From NCBI GenBank assembly GCA_050084515.1, contig CM114271.1:23808001-23872000 (forward strand): a DNA stretch of 64,000 nucleotides. The letters are read 5' to 3'. This document shows positions 48,461 through 60,640 of this stretch, piece by piece; position 1 is the stretch's first letter; every line of letters begins with the position of its first letter. The stretch is from Blasia pusilla. Taxonomy: Eukaryota > Marchantiophyta > Marchantiopsida > Blasiales. Under the pieces are notes generated by a model. It made no database searches. It was not told the origin of the DNA and saw nothing but the letters and a program-made list of their open reading frames with translations. Made by a program: the position numbers and the translations under genes.

Positions 48461-49178
48461 GGCGGCCTGGGAGTGGTTGGGGCCAAGTCCGAACTTGGCC
48501 CCAACTCCCTCCCCTTCCCCCTTTTTCCCCTTTGGGGTAAAACCCATAAGGGAAGGGCCCACAAGGGGCCCCAAAAATGTACAGATGGGGGGAGTTAAAT
48601 AGGTAATTACCTAATTATCACTTATTTTCCATATTTATCCAGATTTTTAGTGATATTTTGGATTAGACTCCAAATTTTTATGGTGCCTTCAGAGCTAAGG
48701 GCTTTTAAGGTTACTAGGAATTTTGGAGAAATCCCTTGGATGCCTTTTGGGAGTACTTGGATTTTATTTGGGACCAACTTGGATATTTGCGCTCCTTCTT
48801 ACATCTAAAATAAACTCCAATTGACTCCACATTAGGTGAGTGTTTATGAGTGTGGAAATCTCTTGTTTCACTAAACTTGTTTGGTGATTTTGAGATTTCC
48901 GATTCATAGACTCGAGTGTTTTGACTTGATCCATTGGTTATCCTTAGCACATCAGGGATGTGGAGGTGATCAAGGAACCTTGTCTAAACACACCCATATC
49001 TACTTATTTCCTTTGAGAGCCCAACCCTAAAATTCCATCATTCACACGCTGGTACATTTCGAGCCATTGTTTTAGCATCTCACATCATTCTCTTTTCGGT
49101 ATTTTCTTATCTCAACACGTACATTTCTTTCCCTTGTATTTTTTAAGATATTATTATCTTCTTCATCCAAGGGAAATG
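48461..49178. other. Non-coding stretch before the kinase-like block
   Basis: AT content rises after 48590, and no gene is recognised. If the kinase-gag tract to the right is one transposable unit, its promoter or LTR should lie here. I found no TG...CA-bounded repeat matched in 52.9-54 kb by eye. Confidence 0.35.
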
Positions 49179-50472
49179 TCTAGCAGGGTTGTGTCATCGA
49201 GAGCGGGAGAGAATTGAAATGAGTCCAATGTCGATGCCAAGAGGCAAAGAGCAACTTTGAGGAATAATTTCAACATAGCCGTTAGAAAGGCATGGTTAGA
49301 CTGGTTTTTCTAGCTTTCTTTAGATAAGAGACGATGAGAAGTGGATGTCGTGGAGGCTGATAGGTTGACTAAATTTTGTGCCCAACAAGGTGTTAACCTA
49401 GAGAGAGCATATGTGAATCTCAAGACATGTAAGGATGAGAATCAGAATGTTGCAGCGTCGGCTCTCCTACAAAGATTTTGTATAGAGTTAAGAAGTGCTC
49501 AACATCTTTTCAAGAGCCGTAGGTTTTCTCTGGGGTTCACATTGACCGTTCCATGTGCAATAACTTTGATTTCCAATAAGAATGTAGTAATAGGACATGA
49601 TTCGAGCAATATTATGGGAACCTCTTTACACGGAATTGTGTACCGTTGTAAAATAAACGGAAGCCATGGCTTTAGGGAAGAAATATACTATTGCATGAAG
49701 GTGTATAATGAATCATCTCTATCACGATCTAGAAAATTGATGATGTGAGAAGAGTTGTTTGCGAGTATTTTACATCGCGATGTTTTTCGCATGGTGGGAA
49801 GATTGATCAAGGATCCACCGCGTGCCATTTGTCCATATTGGAATGGTGGACATCTCAAAAATTAGTTGCGAGCATGCCATAACTTGAAGAACATCGGGGG
49901 TAATCTAGGAGAGTTGGAAAAGATGAGATGTCTCGCAATAGCATCAAATGTCGTCCAGCTTGTAGTTGCCCTTCTTGGAACCATGGAGACTGTCCACAAG
50001 CGTGGGGTTTTTCATACCGATCTCCATGCTAGAAACATGTTCATCCATTTTGGATCCAACTCTAGCCCATATATCGGCGTTTGGAAATTGGGGGAATGCC
50101 ATGTGGATTGATGAAGGCTTAGAGTCTCCTCATAGATGGTGGCAGCATGAACAAAAAATTCATGTTGGGCATAGAGCACCGGAGTTGACAGTAGGGCCTT
50201 AGAATCTCCCTTTTAGCAAGGCCACTAAAATCTATGCCCTAGGAATGATTGTGAAGAATTTGAACTATGTGACACACAACCTCTCTGTCATGAATACCTA
50301 AGCAAACGTGAGATTTACTTATTTGGAAAGGATTCAAAAGTGGACATTAGCTCTGAATCCCTCTTATCGCAAAAGCTTAGATTTTGTTATTGCATATATC
50401 AAAGAAAATGCGAAAGTATTAGGTGTAGACGATGTAGATTCGGGATTAAGGCCAATACCAGTGGTAGTATGA
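49179..50472 (+). pseudogene. Protein-kinase-like domain remnant
   Basis: A plausible start at 49179 (MSSRVVSSRAGEN) is followed by an in-frame TGA. The frame 49341-50111 carries stops at 49747 and 49862-49864. Kinase landmarks appear in order: a glycine-loop-like IMGTSLHGIVYRC, the ATP-lysine strand YYCMKVYN, and the catalytic loop VHKRGVFHTDLHARNMFIHF (HxDLxxxN). PYIGVWKLGE then stands where DFG is expected, with Asp replaced. After a frameshift near 50100 come GHRAPELTVG (APE) and KIYALGMIVKNL (subdomain IX). The usual HRD is HTD. The kinase family cannot be assigned. Multiple stops and the lost DFG Asp make it inactive. It precedes, on the same strand and within 200 bases, a linker ORF and a gag copy. 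Confidence 0.7.
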
Positions 50473-50592
50473 TTGTAAACCCGTTTAAGGATTGGATATT
50501 TTTTGATGAGAAATGAAAGACTTGGTTCAAAAAGATGAATGTGTTACTATGAAATTTTGTAAATGATGAATCTTGATTGATGTGCGGATGTA

Positions 50593-51645
50593 TTGTGTGC
50601 CATCGTATCAATGTTATTGGAATCATTTCTAAATCACCTTTCTTTTTGTATTTCGGTAAAAGACAAGATGGAGTTGCCACCTCATGAAGATCTTAGCCCT
50701 CACGACAATCAGGACAACAGAAGAGGGGAAGAACCCCCCGATATACCAACACCAAAGATCCCTCTGAAGGTGAACAAGAAGACAGTCTCGTAATTCATCA
50801 CGGAAGATGAATTGAAGGCGCATCTGGATAACACCATTGACCCACAAGTTTTGAAAGGAGGGTTCAAGAAGTCGCGGCTGAAGTGGCTTGAGTGTGCGAT
50901 TAGAGAATTTGCAAGGAAAATGGAAGAGAATGACTAGACAAAGGATTGGGCTTTATTCAATGGCGTCCCAAAGTACAAAGACCTCCCCAAGAGAAAGATG
51001 AAGTTAGTGAGCAAGGTATTTGTTCAGCTCAAAGTCGCGGAGTTGATGAAGGATATGGAGGTCCAGTATGGCGATGTGGATGAGGGGTCTTCAAAAAGAG
51101 ATAAGAGACCAAGAGAAGAAGACAGTCGAACCCCACGGCAACACTTTAAAAGAGCAAGAGTGGAAGCTTCATCACCACGAGCCTCCTCACGCCATTATCA
51201 GCAAGATGGATTGTTAAGAAGCCTTAGAGCCATACTATCTTTCTTGGATGGTCAAAGAAGAAATAGTCGTGCTGAAGAGTATATACAAGACAAGAGTGGA
51301 GATGAAGGGTGAGTAGAGATGAGAGCAGAGGATAGACAAGATGGTTTGAATGACTTCTATGTAGATCATAGTACGAGCTTTGATGAGCCCGGGGGGAGTT
51401 TTGATCCCCCTATACATAGTAGTGCTCCTCCCCAAACCTTTCGCGGTGAGAGTGCTTCGGATAATAGCGAGGTAATGTCTCGTTTATCACAGTTGGAGAG
51501 TTTAATAACAAATTCCCAACGCAATTTTGATTTGGCCGTGGAATTCAATGTTTTGAAGGGGAAGTATGAACAGCTATCTGAGGAGCACATCAGATTGAAG
51601 AAAGAGATGGAGAGGTTTTCGCACTGGAGTAGTTGCACCGTCTAG
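50593..51645 (+). pseudogene. Linker/coiled-coil ORF between the kinase-like and gag blocks
   Basis: A single frame spans about 350 codons with only three internal stops (TAA 50791, TAG 50935, TGA 51310). The start is acidic and proline-rich; then come FITEDELKAHLDNTIDPQVL with LKWLECAIREFARKMEE, a Lys/Arg-rich nuclear-signal-like patch (KRDKRPREED, HFKRARVE), and a C-terminal heptad-like coiled coil (SRLSQLESLI, FNVLKGKYEQLSEEHIRLKK) ending at 51643. No known domain is recognised. A one-base frame change then leads into the gag segment, so this may be the N-terminal part of the gag protein. Confidence 0.55.
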
Positions 51646-51670
51646 TTGGGTTCGTCCCAGGTTCAACCCT

Positions 51671-52925
51671 GTGGTTGAGTTCTTTGCTGAGTTGAGGGCG
51701 AGCTACCAGGGGGTACAGACGGAGAAGTTCTTTAGCATCCACAACTTCCAGAGCCGCCCGGGTGAGAGTTTACGTGAGGCTTACACTTGCTTGCGCCGGT
51801 TGATCAACGTCACTCAGGGGGTGATAGAGGCTCAGGCTATCCAGTCATGGTACGCGATGCTGGACCAGACCCTGCGGACACGGGTGCGGGAGGGGGTGCT
51901 TCTTATGAACACCTCCCCTACGTTGAGAGATGTTTTTAGGACCACCGAGAACATTGAGCGCAACATGGCGGAGGAGAGCGTAGCCACCATGGGTTCTGGG
52001 CGAGAGGAGTCACGATTGTCTGCACCACCTGTGCAACAACGTGGACTCAAGATAGGTCGATGCGGGCACCACGAGCTCGGGGAGGATATCGAGAGGCGTG
52101 CCCACGAGACTGCGCCTTCATATGCGGCTCAGCAGCAGCCGCCTACTATTACTTGTTGGTCATGTGGTGGAGCCCATCATCAACGCGATTGCACTCGTCA
52201 GGGTCATGGACGTGTGCCTCAGCATGGAGGAGGAGATGGTGCTGCACCAGGAGGTTATCAGTGTGACTATTGTCAGAGGTATGGTCATACACCCACAAGG
52301 TGTTTCAATTTACATCCTGAGTTACGTCCGGACCGAGGGCCAGAGAGGGCATCAGAGCGAGTAGCCGGTCCAAGTGGGCTAGAGATCGTGCACCAGGTGG
52401 TCCCGTTGGGGGACGAGGAGCTGGAGATGCCCGACAGGGTGGTGGAGCTGCTCGTGGAGGAGGTAGAGTCCAACCACCTAGACGCATCGAGGGAGATGCC
52501 GGACGTGAGGCTAGGATGGCTGCTTAGATACATCAGCTACAAGAGCAGATTGCCGCTATGGCATTGAGATTACCCGATGCCGGATCCATGGCATCGACAT
52601 CATATGGAAGAGCTAGAGATATGGAGGATCCTGGTTGGATGTGTGGGGTTGCGCAGATGGAGGCATCCACAGTTGTGACGCGTGGAGCAGCCGCAGAGTT
52701 GGATCCATAGCGAGGGGAAGCCAGGAAACAGACTAGGCTTCCTCGGTCTTTCATGTTGTTTGAGGCGATGAGGACCCCATTGATGGGTCCTGATCAGAGT
52801 TCCTCGAGAGTTAGTGATGTTGTTGGTGTGCAGGCATAGAGGGCGATGGGAGAAGCAAGTGCGACGACTCGTATTGTTGATGCTAGGAGGGGCATGTGTC
52901 GAGCACGTTGTTGGGGGCGGCATGA
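51671..52925 (+). pseudogene. Retrotransposon gag remnant, copy 2 (Ty3/Gypsy-like)
   Basis: The frame 51671-52567 (298 codons) is the best-kept gag of the window: a capsid-like segment (VVEFFAELRASYQGVQTEKF, RPGESLREAYTCLRRLI) and two zinc knuckles, CWSCGGAHHQRDC and CDYCQRYGHTPTRC. The capsid part and both knuckles align with copy 1 at 33187-33830. After about 52385 the homologous text passes to another frame (a relative of copy 1's RIDQLE stretch, then ASTVVTRGAAAELDP and TPLMGPDQ), so a frameshift is present. It ends near 52925 before the protease region; no protease, reverse transcriptase or integrase is seen. Two gag copies of one family at 33 kb and 52 kb show a repeated element in this genome. 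Confidence 0.82.
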
Positions 52926-54501
52926 ACAAAGATTGAGAAACTGCCCTTAAACTATGAGATTGGCAGTTGGGTTGAGGGCCAAAAGGAGCGGTCTAAGAGG
53001 ATTTTTCCAAAGGTGAGAAGGGGTGGAGATAAGGGGGAAGGTCTCCAAGGGATGCTTGCAAAAATTAAATTGAGAGTTTCCTTAGTAGATTTTATTGTAT
53101 ATCTTTTGATGCACGGTTGCATGTGGGTATAATTTTGTTGGCTTCCAATTTTAGACGATGAAAAAAAGAAGTGTGTTGTGTAATATCGTGTATACACATG
53201 ACAAGGATTAGCAATGATAGTAAATTCTATCTACTTATGACAAATTTTCATACTTGTAGACACGTTGCGCATCCAAAATTTTGTGCATGTTTGTGTGTGT
53301 GAGAGCAAACTTCTCATGAGATGCATGAGATCACATGAATGGATAATGAAAGTAAGTATGCCGATGGAATACATGGGAAAAAACACTAGATTCTAATAAT
53401 TCTAGTAACAAAAATATTTTGAATAATCCAATCAAATTGAACTAAGTTAAACATACATGTATGAATTCCATGTCTTGTGAGCATTAGTTCATTGTGATTT
53501 AAAAGACATTTCTACTTACTAACTAAAGGATGACTATGTACGAACTTCCATTATTAAGTACCATGTCTAAATCGATCTGTGCTTAAATTGGGCCTAATTT
53601 TATGAAGATGATGAATATACACGACCTCTCGGTTAGGGAGTCCATGAAGTGGCTTAAAGAAGGCCCCCATATATGGTGGCCCTAGTAAATCTCTCAAGCT
53701 TGTTGTTGGATAACATACTCGTGAAGAGGAAAGAACACCATAGATAGTGTAGAAGAGAAAAGGACACAAGTCTATCAAATTGAAGAACAAGGAGATTCAT
53801 AGAGCCCCTATGCATGAATCCCCAAGAGCGGAAGGTTGCATAGATGTGGTAAGCCCTATGAACGAGATAAGTATGATTCTCTACTGAAAAGGTTTACCCC
53901 ATCCCACTAGAACGCCGGTCTCCAACCACCAAGTTCATGCATTCCTCCTTGAAAGCGGTGAAACAATTTCCAACTGCAGCGTTAATCGATTGAGATAACT
54001 CCACCTCCTTAAGAATGCATGCCCAGTGTTTGTCTTCACCGAGGAAAACGACTCCTAAATTCCCGAGTTCGTACATCAGCCTCTACTAACTTGTAAGGGT
54101 ACTTGGCCTTTTGATCTAGTTAAATGGACCTTTGGGTTCCAAGCTTGGGCTTGGGATGCACCTAGGCATGGTACTCGAAGGGGTACATGGAAGGACCGTA
54201 GTGGTTTGAACCATTGGATGAAGATGGTTTTGTGGGCGTCTTCTCCCATATGCGGCGACCCTGTAAGGTCAAGGATGAACCCCCCATTAGATGAATGCAT
54301 CTTCGCTTTATTTCTTTATGTCCGCCTCGTTTTTCTTTCCTTCCCTATTACATCCATTTCCATTGGAGAATCCAACAAATGATCTTCGCTTCACATGGGA
54401 CGCGTGTCGTGTCGGATCCGTTCACGCTGGGGGCAAGAGATTCTCACCACCAAAGTTAACTCTGCTTAGGGTGTGTCACGTACGCCTTGTTGGTATTTTT
54501 C
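52926..54501. other. Non-coding stretch after gag copy 2
   Basis: 52930-53530 is AT-rich. Short minus-strand frames at 53554-54300 match nothing I know. No LTR pair, polypurine tract or gene could be identified by eye. Confidence 0.4.
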
Positions 54502-54592
54502 CCGAACCACAAAGTATCCTTACATCGACGGTCTACTCACCTATTGAGAGGGTGAGTAGACCGTAGAGATGTGAGGATACCGGTGGTTCGGA
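54502..54592. repeat. 40-bp imperfect inverted repeat with perfect 14-bp core
   Basis: The core arms ACGGTCTACTCACC (54528-54541) and GGTGAGTAGACCGT (54551-54564) pair perfectly around a 9-base loop. The outer parts continue the symmetry with mismatches: CCGAACCAC..GTATCCT(T/C)ACATC on the left and its near complement ending GGTGGTTCGG on the right. It resembles a short foldback MITE. Confidence 0.8.
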
Positions 54593-56916
54593 TCCCACAA
54601 GAAGGAAAGGAAAGATCAGTGGATTATTCTTAGACTCTCCCAAGATAAATCATCGTGCGTTTCGCCGTAGTGTTGTCTAACGGGGCGGTTCAAAGCGCCC
54701 CTCTTAGGGTGTCCTTCATAGCCACAAGAAGATAAACGTGTTCGATTTTGTTGGGCTTTTCACGACACCGGTTTGAACATTACTACAAACCACTTTGTGA
54801 AATCGGGTGGTGTCGAGCTTAGAGTTCCGAGGTGGTTAACCCAGGCCTTGCAAACGATGATTCCGTAAACCACGCTCTCCCCGAACTCCGCTGAAGTGAA
54901 CCCTCCGAAGCTCCACCAAAGAATCGTAAGCGAAAGTCCCAGCTCCCGGGGGGTAGGAGGGGCAAGTGACTCACGTGAATCAGCCGCCCAACGTTTGCAC
55001 TGGACTCATTTGGAAGCGAAGTCAACACGAGGATCCTTACGGGGCCCTCGTGTTTTTACTCATGTAGTTACTTACTTACCTAAAATCGGGTGAATGTTAT
55101 GGAAAAAGCCTCAAGGGCAGGCCCAAAAAAGCCGCTTCGAGTTGTCGGGTGATTTTTGAGTCGGGCATATAGAGTGCCAGGTGTGCAGCGCAACGCGCGC
55201 AAAGGCGACTTCCGAATAAGCTGGAGTCCCAGTCGAAGTCACGGGCGGAGTGCAAGTCGAGAGCCTTTCTACACTCATCCACCAACCCTGTGTTCATCCA
55301 TTCGCTTATCTAAAGAAGCTAGCTACTGTAGATGGAGGGTCCGAGGATGTGGAGCGAGGATGCTGGAGGGAAGAATTGAAGGAAGGTTTGCAGTTGGCAG
55401 GCTTTTCCGCTCTTCCATTCGGACAAACCCCATCTTTCACCTCGTTTCTACGCATGTAAGAGGCTCAGAACTTCCTCCGGTTTTGCCAGAAGTCAATCGG
55501 AGTCAAACCGGGCTGCCGGGCTCGGGATCCGCGAGTTCTCGGACATCCTCTCGACGTTCGGCAGAGGTTCGATGACCCCATTCGAAACTCTCAGGAGGTG
55601 GCGAGCGCCTCCGCTCAGCAGCCTCAGCAGCCTCATCCTCGCAGACGCATTTCTAGGGGCAGTAACGAAATCTCGTGGGCCAATGACTCGCAAGTGAGGA
55701 TCCTTCCGAGTAGCGTCGATATGCGCGCACTGCGTAGGGTGGACGGAGCAAGTCACGAAGAATGATCGTTCCCACCCCAAGGCCGATTTGGAGGGGGTTT
55801 CCTCCCTCCCCCCCACCCCCCACCTTGAGACGTAAGATCGAAGCTGGGATTTGGGAATTCCTTCGTCCTTCCTTCATTCCTAGCCTGCCTGCCTGCCTGC
55901 CTGCCTGCCTGACTGATTGGGAGGTTGTGGTTGATCGGAATTGGGGATGGTGAGGCTGGCGGAACGCTTTAATGGGAGGGGGTCGAGGCCCGAGGGAAGA
56001 ATGACGTCGGGTGTAGGAAGTGGTCAGCGAAGTCTTTCCGGTGACGTGTTTGAGATAGTATCGCCGTACGACGAGGACGAGGGAGGCGAGCGAATAACGG
56101 GAAGGAGAAGGTGCCAAAGAATTCGTTTGTCACCTTCGTTCAGCCCGGAGTCCCGGACCACGACGGTCAAGGTAAAAAAAGAAAATTGCTCACCGTGGCT
56201 TTCCACGTCGGAGGAGCGCACGCCTATCGCGGCCGGACGGGCCAGGCAGGCAGGGACCCCTGGCCCGGCCGCTCGGTGCTAGCTACCCTTTGGCTACTCA
56301 GCCGTGCCAGCCCAAGTTAGCCAAGGCCCTAAGGTCGAGGTTTCCTGCCTTCCGTGAATCCGTAGGTGCCGGTGGCCCCCAGCGTCCCAGAAGCCGGGGA
56401 GGGAGGGACGTCACAGGCCGGAAGAGCTGGATCACGGGACGGCAGGGGTCCCTTACGAATGGACAGGCGTATAGGTCGCGCGATCATTTCTGCGTCCAAA
56501 CCAGTTCACCAATAGATAATGTGACAAAACGCATCGGTCCCTAGTAACTACTTCCGGTCATCACGCTGCGTCCAAAAGTTTTGGGCGGAAAAAAAACTGG
56601 CGACCCGTATGGTCGCCAGTCCGCCTGGTGTGCATGGGATCTGGCCCTTAGAAATAGTACGGCAAGCGCCAGCCCAGCGACGAACGTCGCGGTCTCCGGG
56701 CCCAGGGCCGAACTGGTCCAGCGAACGAGTACTTGTAGCCCTCTGCCTGGAGGGATCGGCCGGTAGTGCGCGTAAGCGGAGAAGAGAACAGGAGGCTCCG
56801 AGCGCTGAGCTGCAGACGAGAGAATTTCGTTTCGGCGATTGCTCGCCTGATCGACTCGTTGCTCGGTTCCTCGTCGGGTGTCGGGTGACACTTCTCTATC
56901 ACGCAGGGAGAACACA
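54593..56916 (+). other. Upstream region of the glutamine synthetase gene
   Basis: This is GC-rich and without recognisable coding sequence; the many overlapping frames at 54.8-56.9 kb reflect base composition. The distal end may hold unrelated debris and the proximal end the promoter and 5' leader. A (GCCT)n run lies at 55883-55910. No TATA box or nitrogen-response element can be named with confidence. Confidence 0.4.
55883..55910. repeat. (GCCT)7 microsatellite
   Basis: About seven perfect GCCT units lie one kilobase upstream of the glutamine synthetase ATG. The tract is likely length-variable. Confidence 0.9.
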
Positions 56917-59900
56917 ATGGCGGAACTCCAAGGGTTGTTGGACTTGAAATTGGAGGAGGTCACGAATTCCATCATCGCAGAGTACATCTGGTAGGTTTCT
57001 CGCTGCTGGCAACTTCCATCCATATGGAACCTTGCAACTTCGCCAAATTCGGTGCAGGCTGAAGTGTGGACGTGAGCTGAGACGTAATGGGTGTGGTGTG
57101 CATTATGTGTACTGTCGTTGCGTTTCTCAATTTCTAAACACGAGCCAATTTAGCTGCGCTTGAACGTTTTTTTCCCTTGGAACTCTTGAACGCAGGATTG
57201 GCGGGTCAGGCCTGGATATCCGTAGCAAAGCACGGGTCAGCATCTTTTTCCCTCGTTCTCCAAAGTTTCCGCCTCTGGCTTCATGTGTTTTCCAGCCCAA
57301 GGAACTTGAGCCGCTTATCTTCTATTTCGTCTACCTCTGGACGCTATTATGGCAGGCAAGTCGCGCAGGACGAAGCATTTTGGTTACAGGGTATGCTTAC
57401 AGGATTTTCGGACTTGTCTCGTACTTGTGCAGACCTTACCAGGACCAGTGAAGGGTCCGAATGAACTCCCGAAATGGAACTACGATGGATCAAGCACTGG
57501 ACAAGCTCCGGGAGCAGACAGTGAAGTTATCCTTTAGTACGAGATCTATACTTCTTCTTGCTATTTCACTACTCTGGTGGGGACTGTTTCTTTGGAAGAC
57601 GCGTGCAGCGCGCGGTGCCTCTTATGCCAATTTTGACTTCCAAATTTGGATCCGGGTTCTTTAGCCTGACTCGAAGCTCCTCAGAGCAGATTTGGCTGTT
57701 CGGCCTCTTGACAGTGTTTTTGTTTCTACTGTGCAGTCCACAGGCTATCTTCAGGGATCCCTTCAGAAGGGGAAACAACATCTTGGTAAAGCCTTGTATT
57801 CTTTGATTTCTTCCTGCTCTAGTGGCGCATTCTACATCTTGAACTGAAAATCGAGAGTGCCTATTGTGGCGAAATTCTTGTTTCCTCCATGACGTAACGT
57901 GCATGGGTGTATCATCTCCTAAGTCGATCATTCTGTATCTTTAGGTGCAGATCAAGAGCAACTGTGGTAGGGAGTCAGTAGGCTCCTCTGTCATGCATAT
58001 TGCGACTTAAAGTAGAGCATCGTGCACGCGAAGTGAAGATCGAGAGTATCCACCAGGGGTATCCTCTATCACACAGAGGTCTATCGTAACTCATAGTGTT
58101 GTTGCTACTGCAGGTTATGTGCGATTGTTACACCCCACAAGGTGTACCCATTCCGACAAACAAACGCGCGGAGGCAGCAGAAATTTTCAACCACCCAGAT
58201 GTTGTCAAGGAGGTTCCCTGGTGTGTAATTCTTCATATCCTTGATCGCAGTGTGGATCATGATACACTGGAGAGACACGTGAAGTTTGAAAGAGATGCAG
58301 TGTGGATGGTCTGGGCTTGTTTGTCCATTCTGCTTTTGAATTGACCGCTGTGAAGAACAAGTGCACCTTGCACTTTCACTCTCCGCCTTGGTGGCAAAGA
58401 AATGAACAGCAAAATGTTGGTTTCGTTTGCTCTTTCAGGTTTGGAATTGAGCAAGAGTACACTCTGCTTCAGAAGGATGTGAAGTGGCCTCTCGGATGGC
58501 CCGTTAATGGTTTCCCAGGACCTCAGGTTTGTTCACACAACCGTTGACGCATTTAGGCTCAGTTTCGAAGAATACGGACTGCTAACATTGGAACTCTGGT
58601 AACGATCTTTCAGATCCATGTTCACTGAAGTCTATGTTCTGTTTTCCTGGAATAGGGACCCTACTACTGTGGAACGGGAGCGGACAAAGCTTGGGGACGA
58701 GACATTGTAAACGCACACTACAAGGCGTGCCTCTACGCTGGTATTCAGATCAGTGGAATCAACGGCGAGGTTATGCCAGGACAGGTACTTGCTCTTCAGC
58801 ATGACGAGAAGTCTCCCTCCAATCGATTGAAATGGAAAACGTAGCCCACGGTTGCTTTCGACGCCAACGTCTCACACAATACCGCTTCCAAAGATTCGTA
58901 TCTTTGTACGGGGTGCAGAGAGTCGTCGGTAGTTCTTTATGTACGTGCTAGCGAACATTTAGTCTGAACAAGTCGCTCGGATTTAACAGCAGATCTAGCA
59001 CGGGCCCTTTTCTTGTGTACTTCGTTAGAGGCTGCTGGTAAGGCACGGTTCGATCAATCCAGAGGCACACTTCATTTGTGGACCATCTAACCGTCATGAG
59101 TGGACATGTGCCTATGTTGGTTATTTTTAGCACCCATGGATTCGACGTCTTCTGATGTACTTAACTCTGGCCAAACCGGAAGTCACACCACCGCTTCGCA
59201 CACGAACTAATTGTCGTGCGTCGTCGATTTGTCTACGTTGCAGTGGGAGTATCAAGTAGGGCCCTCCGTCGGGATTTCTTCCGGAGACCAAGTTTGGGTG
59301 TCCCGTTACCTTCTGGAGGTTTGTGCGTAATGTCGCTTGGATAGTTTTGTGTTTACACGCTTCGAAGAACACCCGCGAAGCATCCGGAAACCGTTTTGCG
59401 TTTTACTGCAATTATGAAGATGACTACCAGAGTAAGTAATGGCGTGTGGACGGTGGATTTTCCTTCGGTGGTTGCAGAGAATCACAGAGATTGCCGGAGT
59501 TGTTCTCAGCCTCGACCCCAAACCCATCGAGGTAGGTTCATGTTTCGCGTATGTGTTTCCGCCAGAAGTACCTGATACGGCAGTTTCTACACTTCTGAAG
59601 TCAGGTTCTTGACTTCGAAGTACACATTCGATGTCTAGTCCGTTACGAAGTACAGACGTCTGATGTAGACACGACTATAACTTGCGTAGGCACGTATCCA
59701 AAAGGTACTGTGAAGAACTGAAAAAATTAATAACAATAATAACATTGACCGCAAACGTCTAACGTAGGTGACTGCGATACTTTGAATATGTCTGGGTCCT
59801 TATCTTTGTGAATCTATGTCCCTGTCGACAGGGAGACTGGAACGGAGCTGGATGCCATACCAACTACAGGTACGTCCAATTTTCGTTGGATTTAAGAAAC

Positions 59901-60640
59901 ACAGCTTAATATCTGCATGCCCACTATTTTTCGTCCATCGCCTATCATCATGTTCTGAGAGTTTCTGAGACGTCTCGTGGGGCTGTGGATGACAGCACCA
60001 AGTCGATGAGAGAGGAAGGAGGGTATGAAATTATCAAGAAGGCAATTGAGAAGCTTGGAATGCGCCACAAGGAGCACATTGCAGCTTACGGAGAAGGAAA
60101 TGAGAGACGATTGACCGGTCGACACGAAACTGCGTCTATTAACAATTTCTCTTGGGTAGCGTCCTCAACAGTTTTTTGGCCCGTCTAAGTTTTAGACAGG
60201 CCCTTTGAATTGCTCTCCTTCGTAGCTTGACCTCAAATTGAGAATCTCGTAGCTTATAGAATGCTCAAATCTGTCCACCGTAAGCGTTTACTCACTCAAT
60301 CGTCACATCAATCGTGTGCAGGGTGTTGCCAACCGTGGTGCTTCCGTCCGCGTTGGGCGCGACACAGAGAAGGAAGGCAAAGGTGAGGACAAGTTCTCGT
60401 GACGCGTTAAGATAATTCACAGTAGAGAGAGATGAACGTTTCGTTTCTAGCTCATTACAAGTTCATTTTGGGTGTGCTTCGAAAACGTGACGCTGGTGTG
60501 AATTGTTTTGCTGTGAAGGTTACTTCGAAGATCGACGCCCCGCTTCGAACATGGACCCATACGTCGTCACGTCATTGGTTGCCCACACAACTATTACCTG
60601 GAAACCAGAAGGTCAGCAGAAGACAAACCAATTCGATTAA
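56917..60640 (+). CDS. Glutamine synthetase, cytosolic type (GS1), 13 exons
   Basis: The enzyme makes glutamine from glutamate, ammonia and ATP, the entry step of nitrogen assimilation. Exons: 56917-56990, 57196-57235, 57433-57536, 57737-57785, 58114-58220, 58439-58526, 58656-58784, 59244-59318, 59478-59531, 59832-59869, 59996-60155, 60322-60382, 60519-60640. All phases and GT-AG borders fit and give 366 aa. Signature parts are [45 protein letters not shown] (metal/glutamate site), [17 protein letters not shown] (ATP loop), [10 protein letters not shown] and [12 protein letters not shown]. The start ATG has a strong context (A at -3, G at +4), and the protein begins [10 protein letters not shown] with no transit peptide, hence cytosolic. 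The usual GS1 end at TTI.WKP is followed by ten extra residues, [10 protein letters not shown]. No defect was seen. Confidence 0.97.

Noticed and set aside
48167-48574. 135-codon minus-strand frame with a Gly/Ala-rich stretch
   Set aside because: Five frames on both strands are open here because of the GCCCG-rich repeat; the encoded sequence is low complexity.
54593-56916. A coding gene upstream of glutamine synthetase in the GC-rich region
   Set aside because: Many short overlapping frames exist, but none shows a domain or consistent splice-linked continuation.
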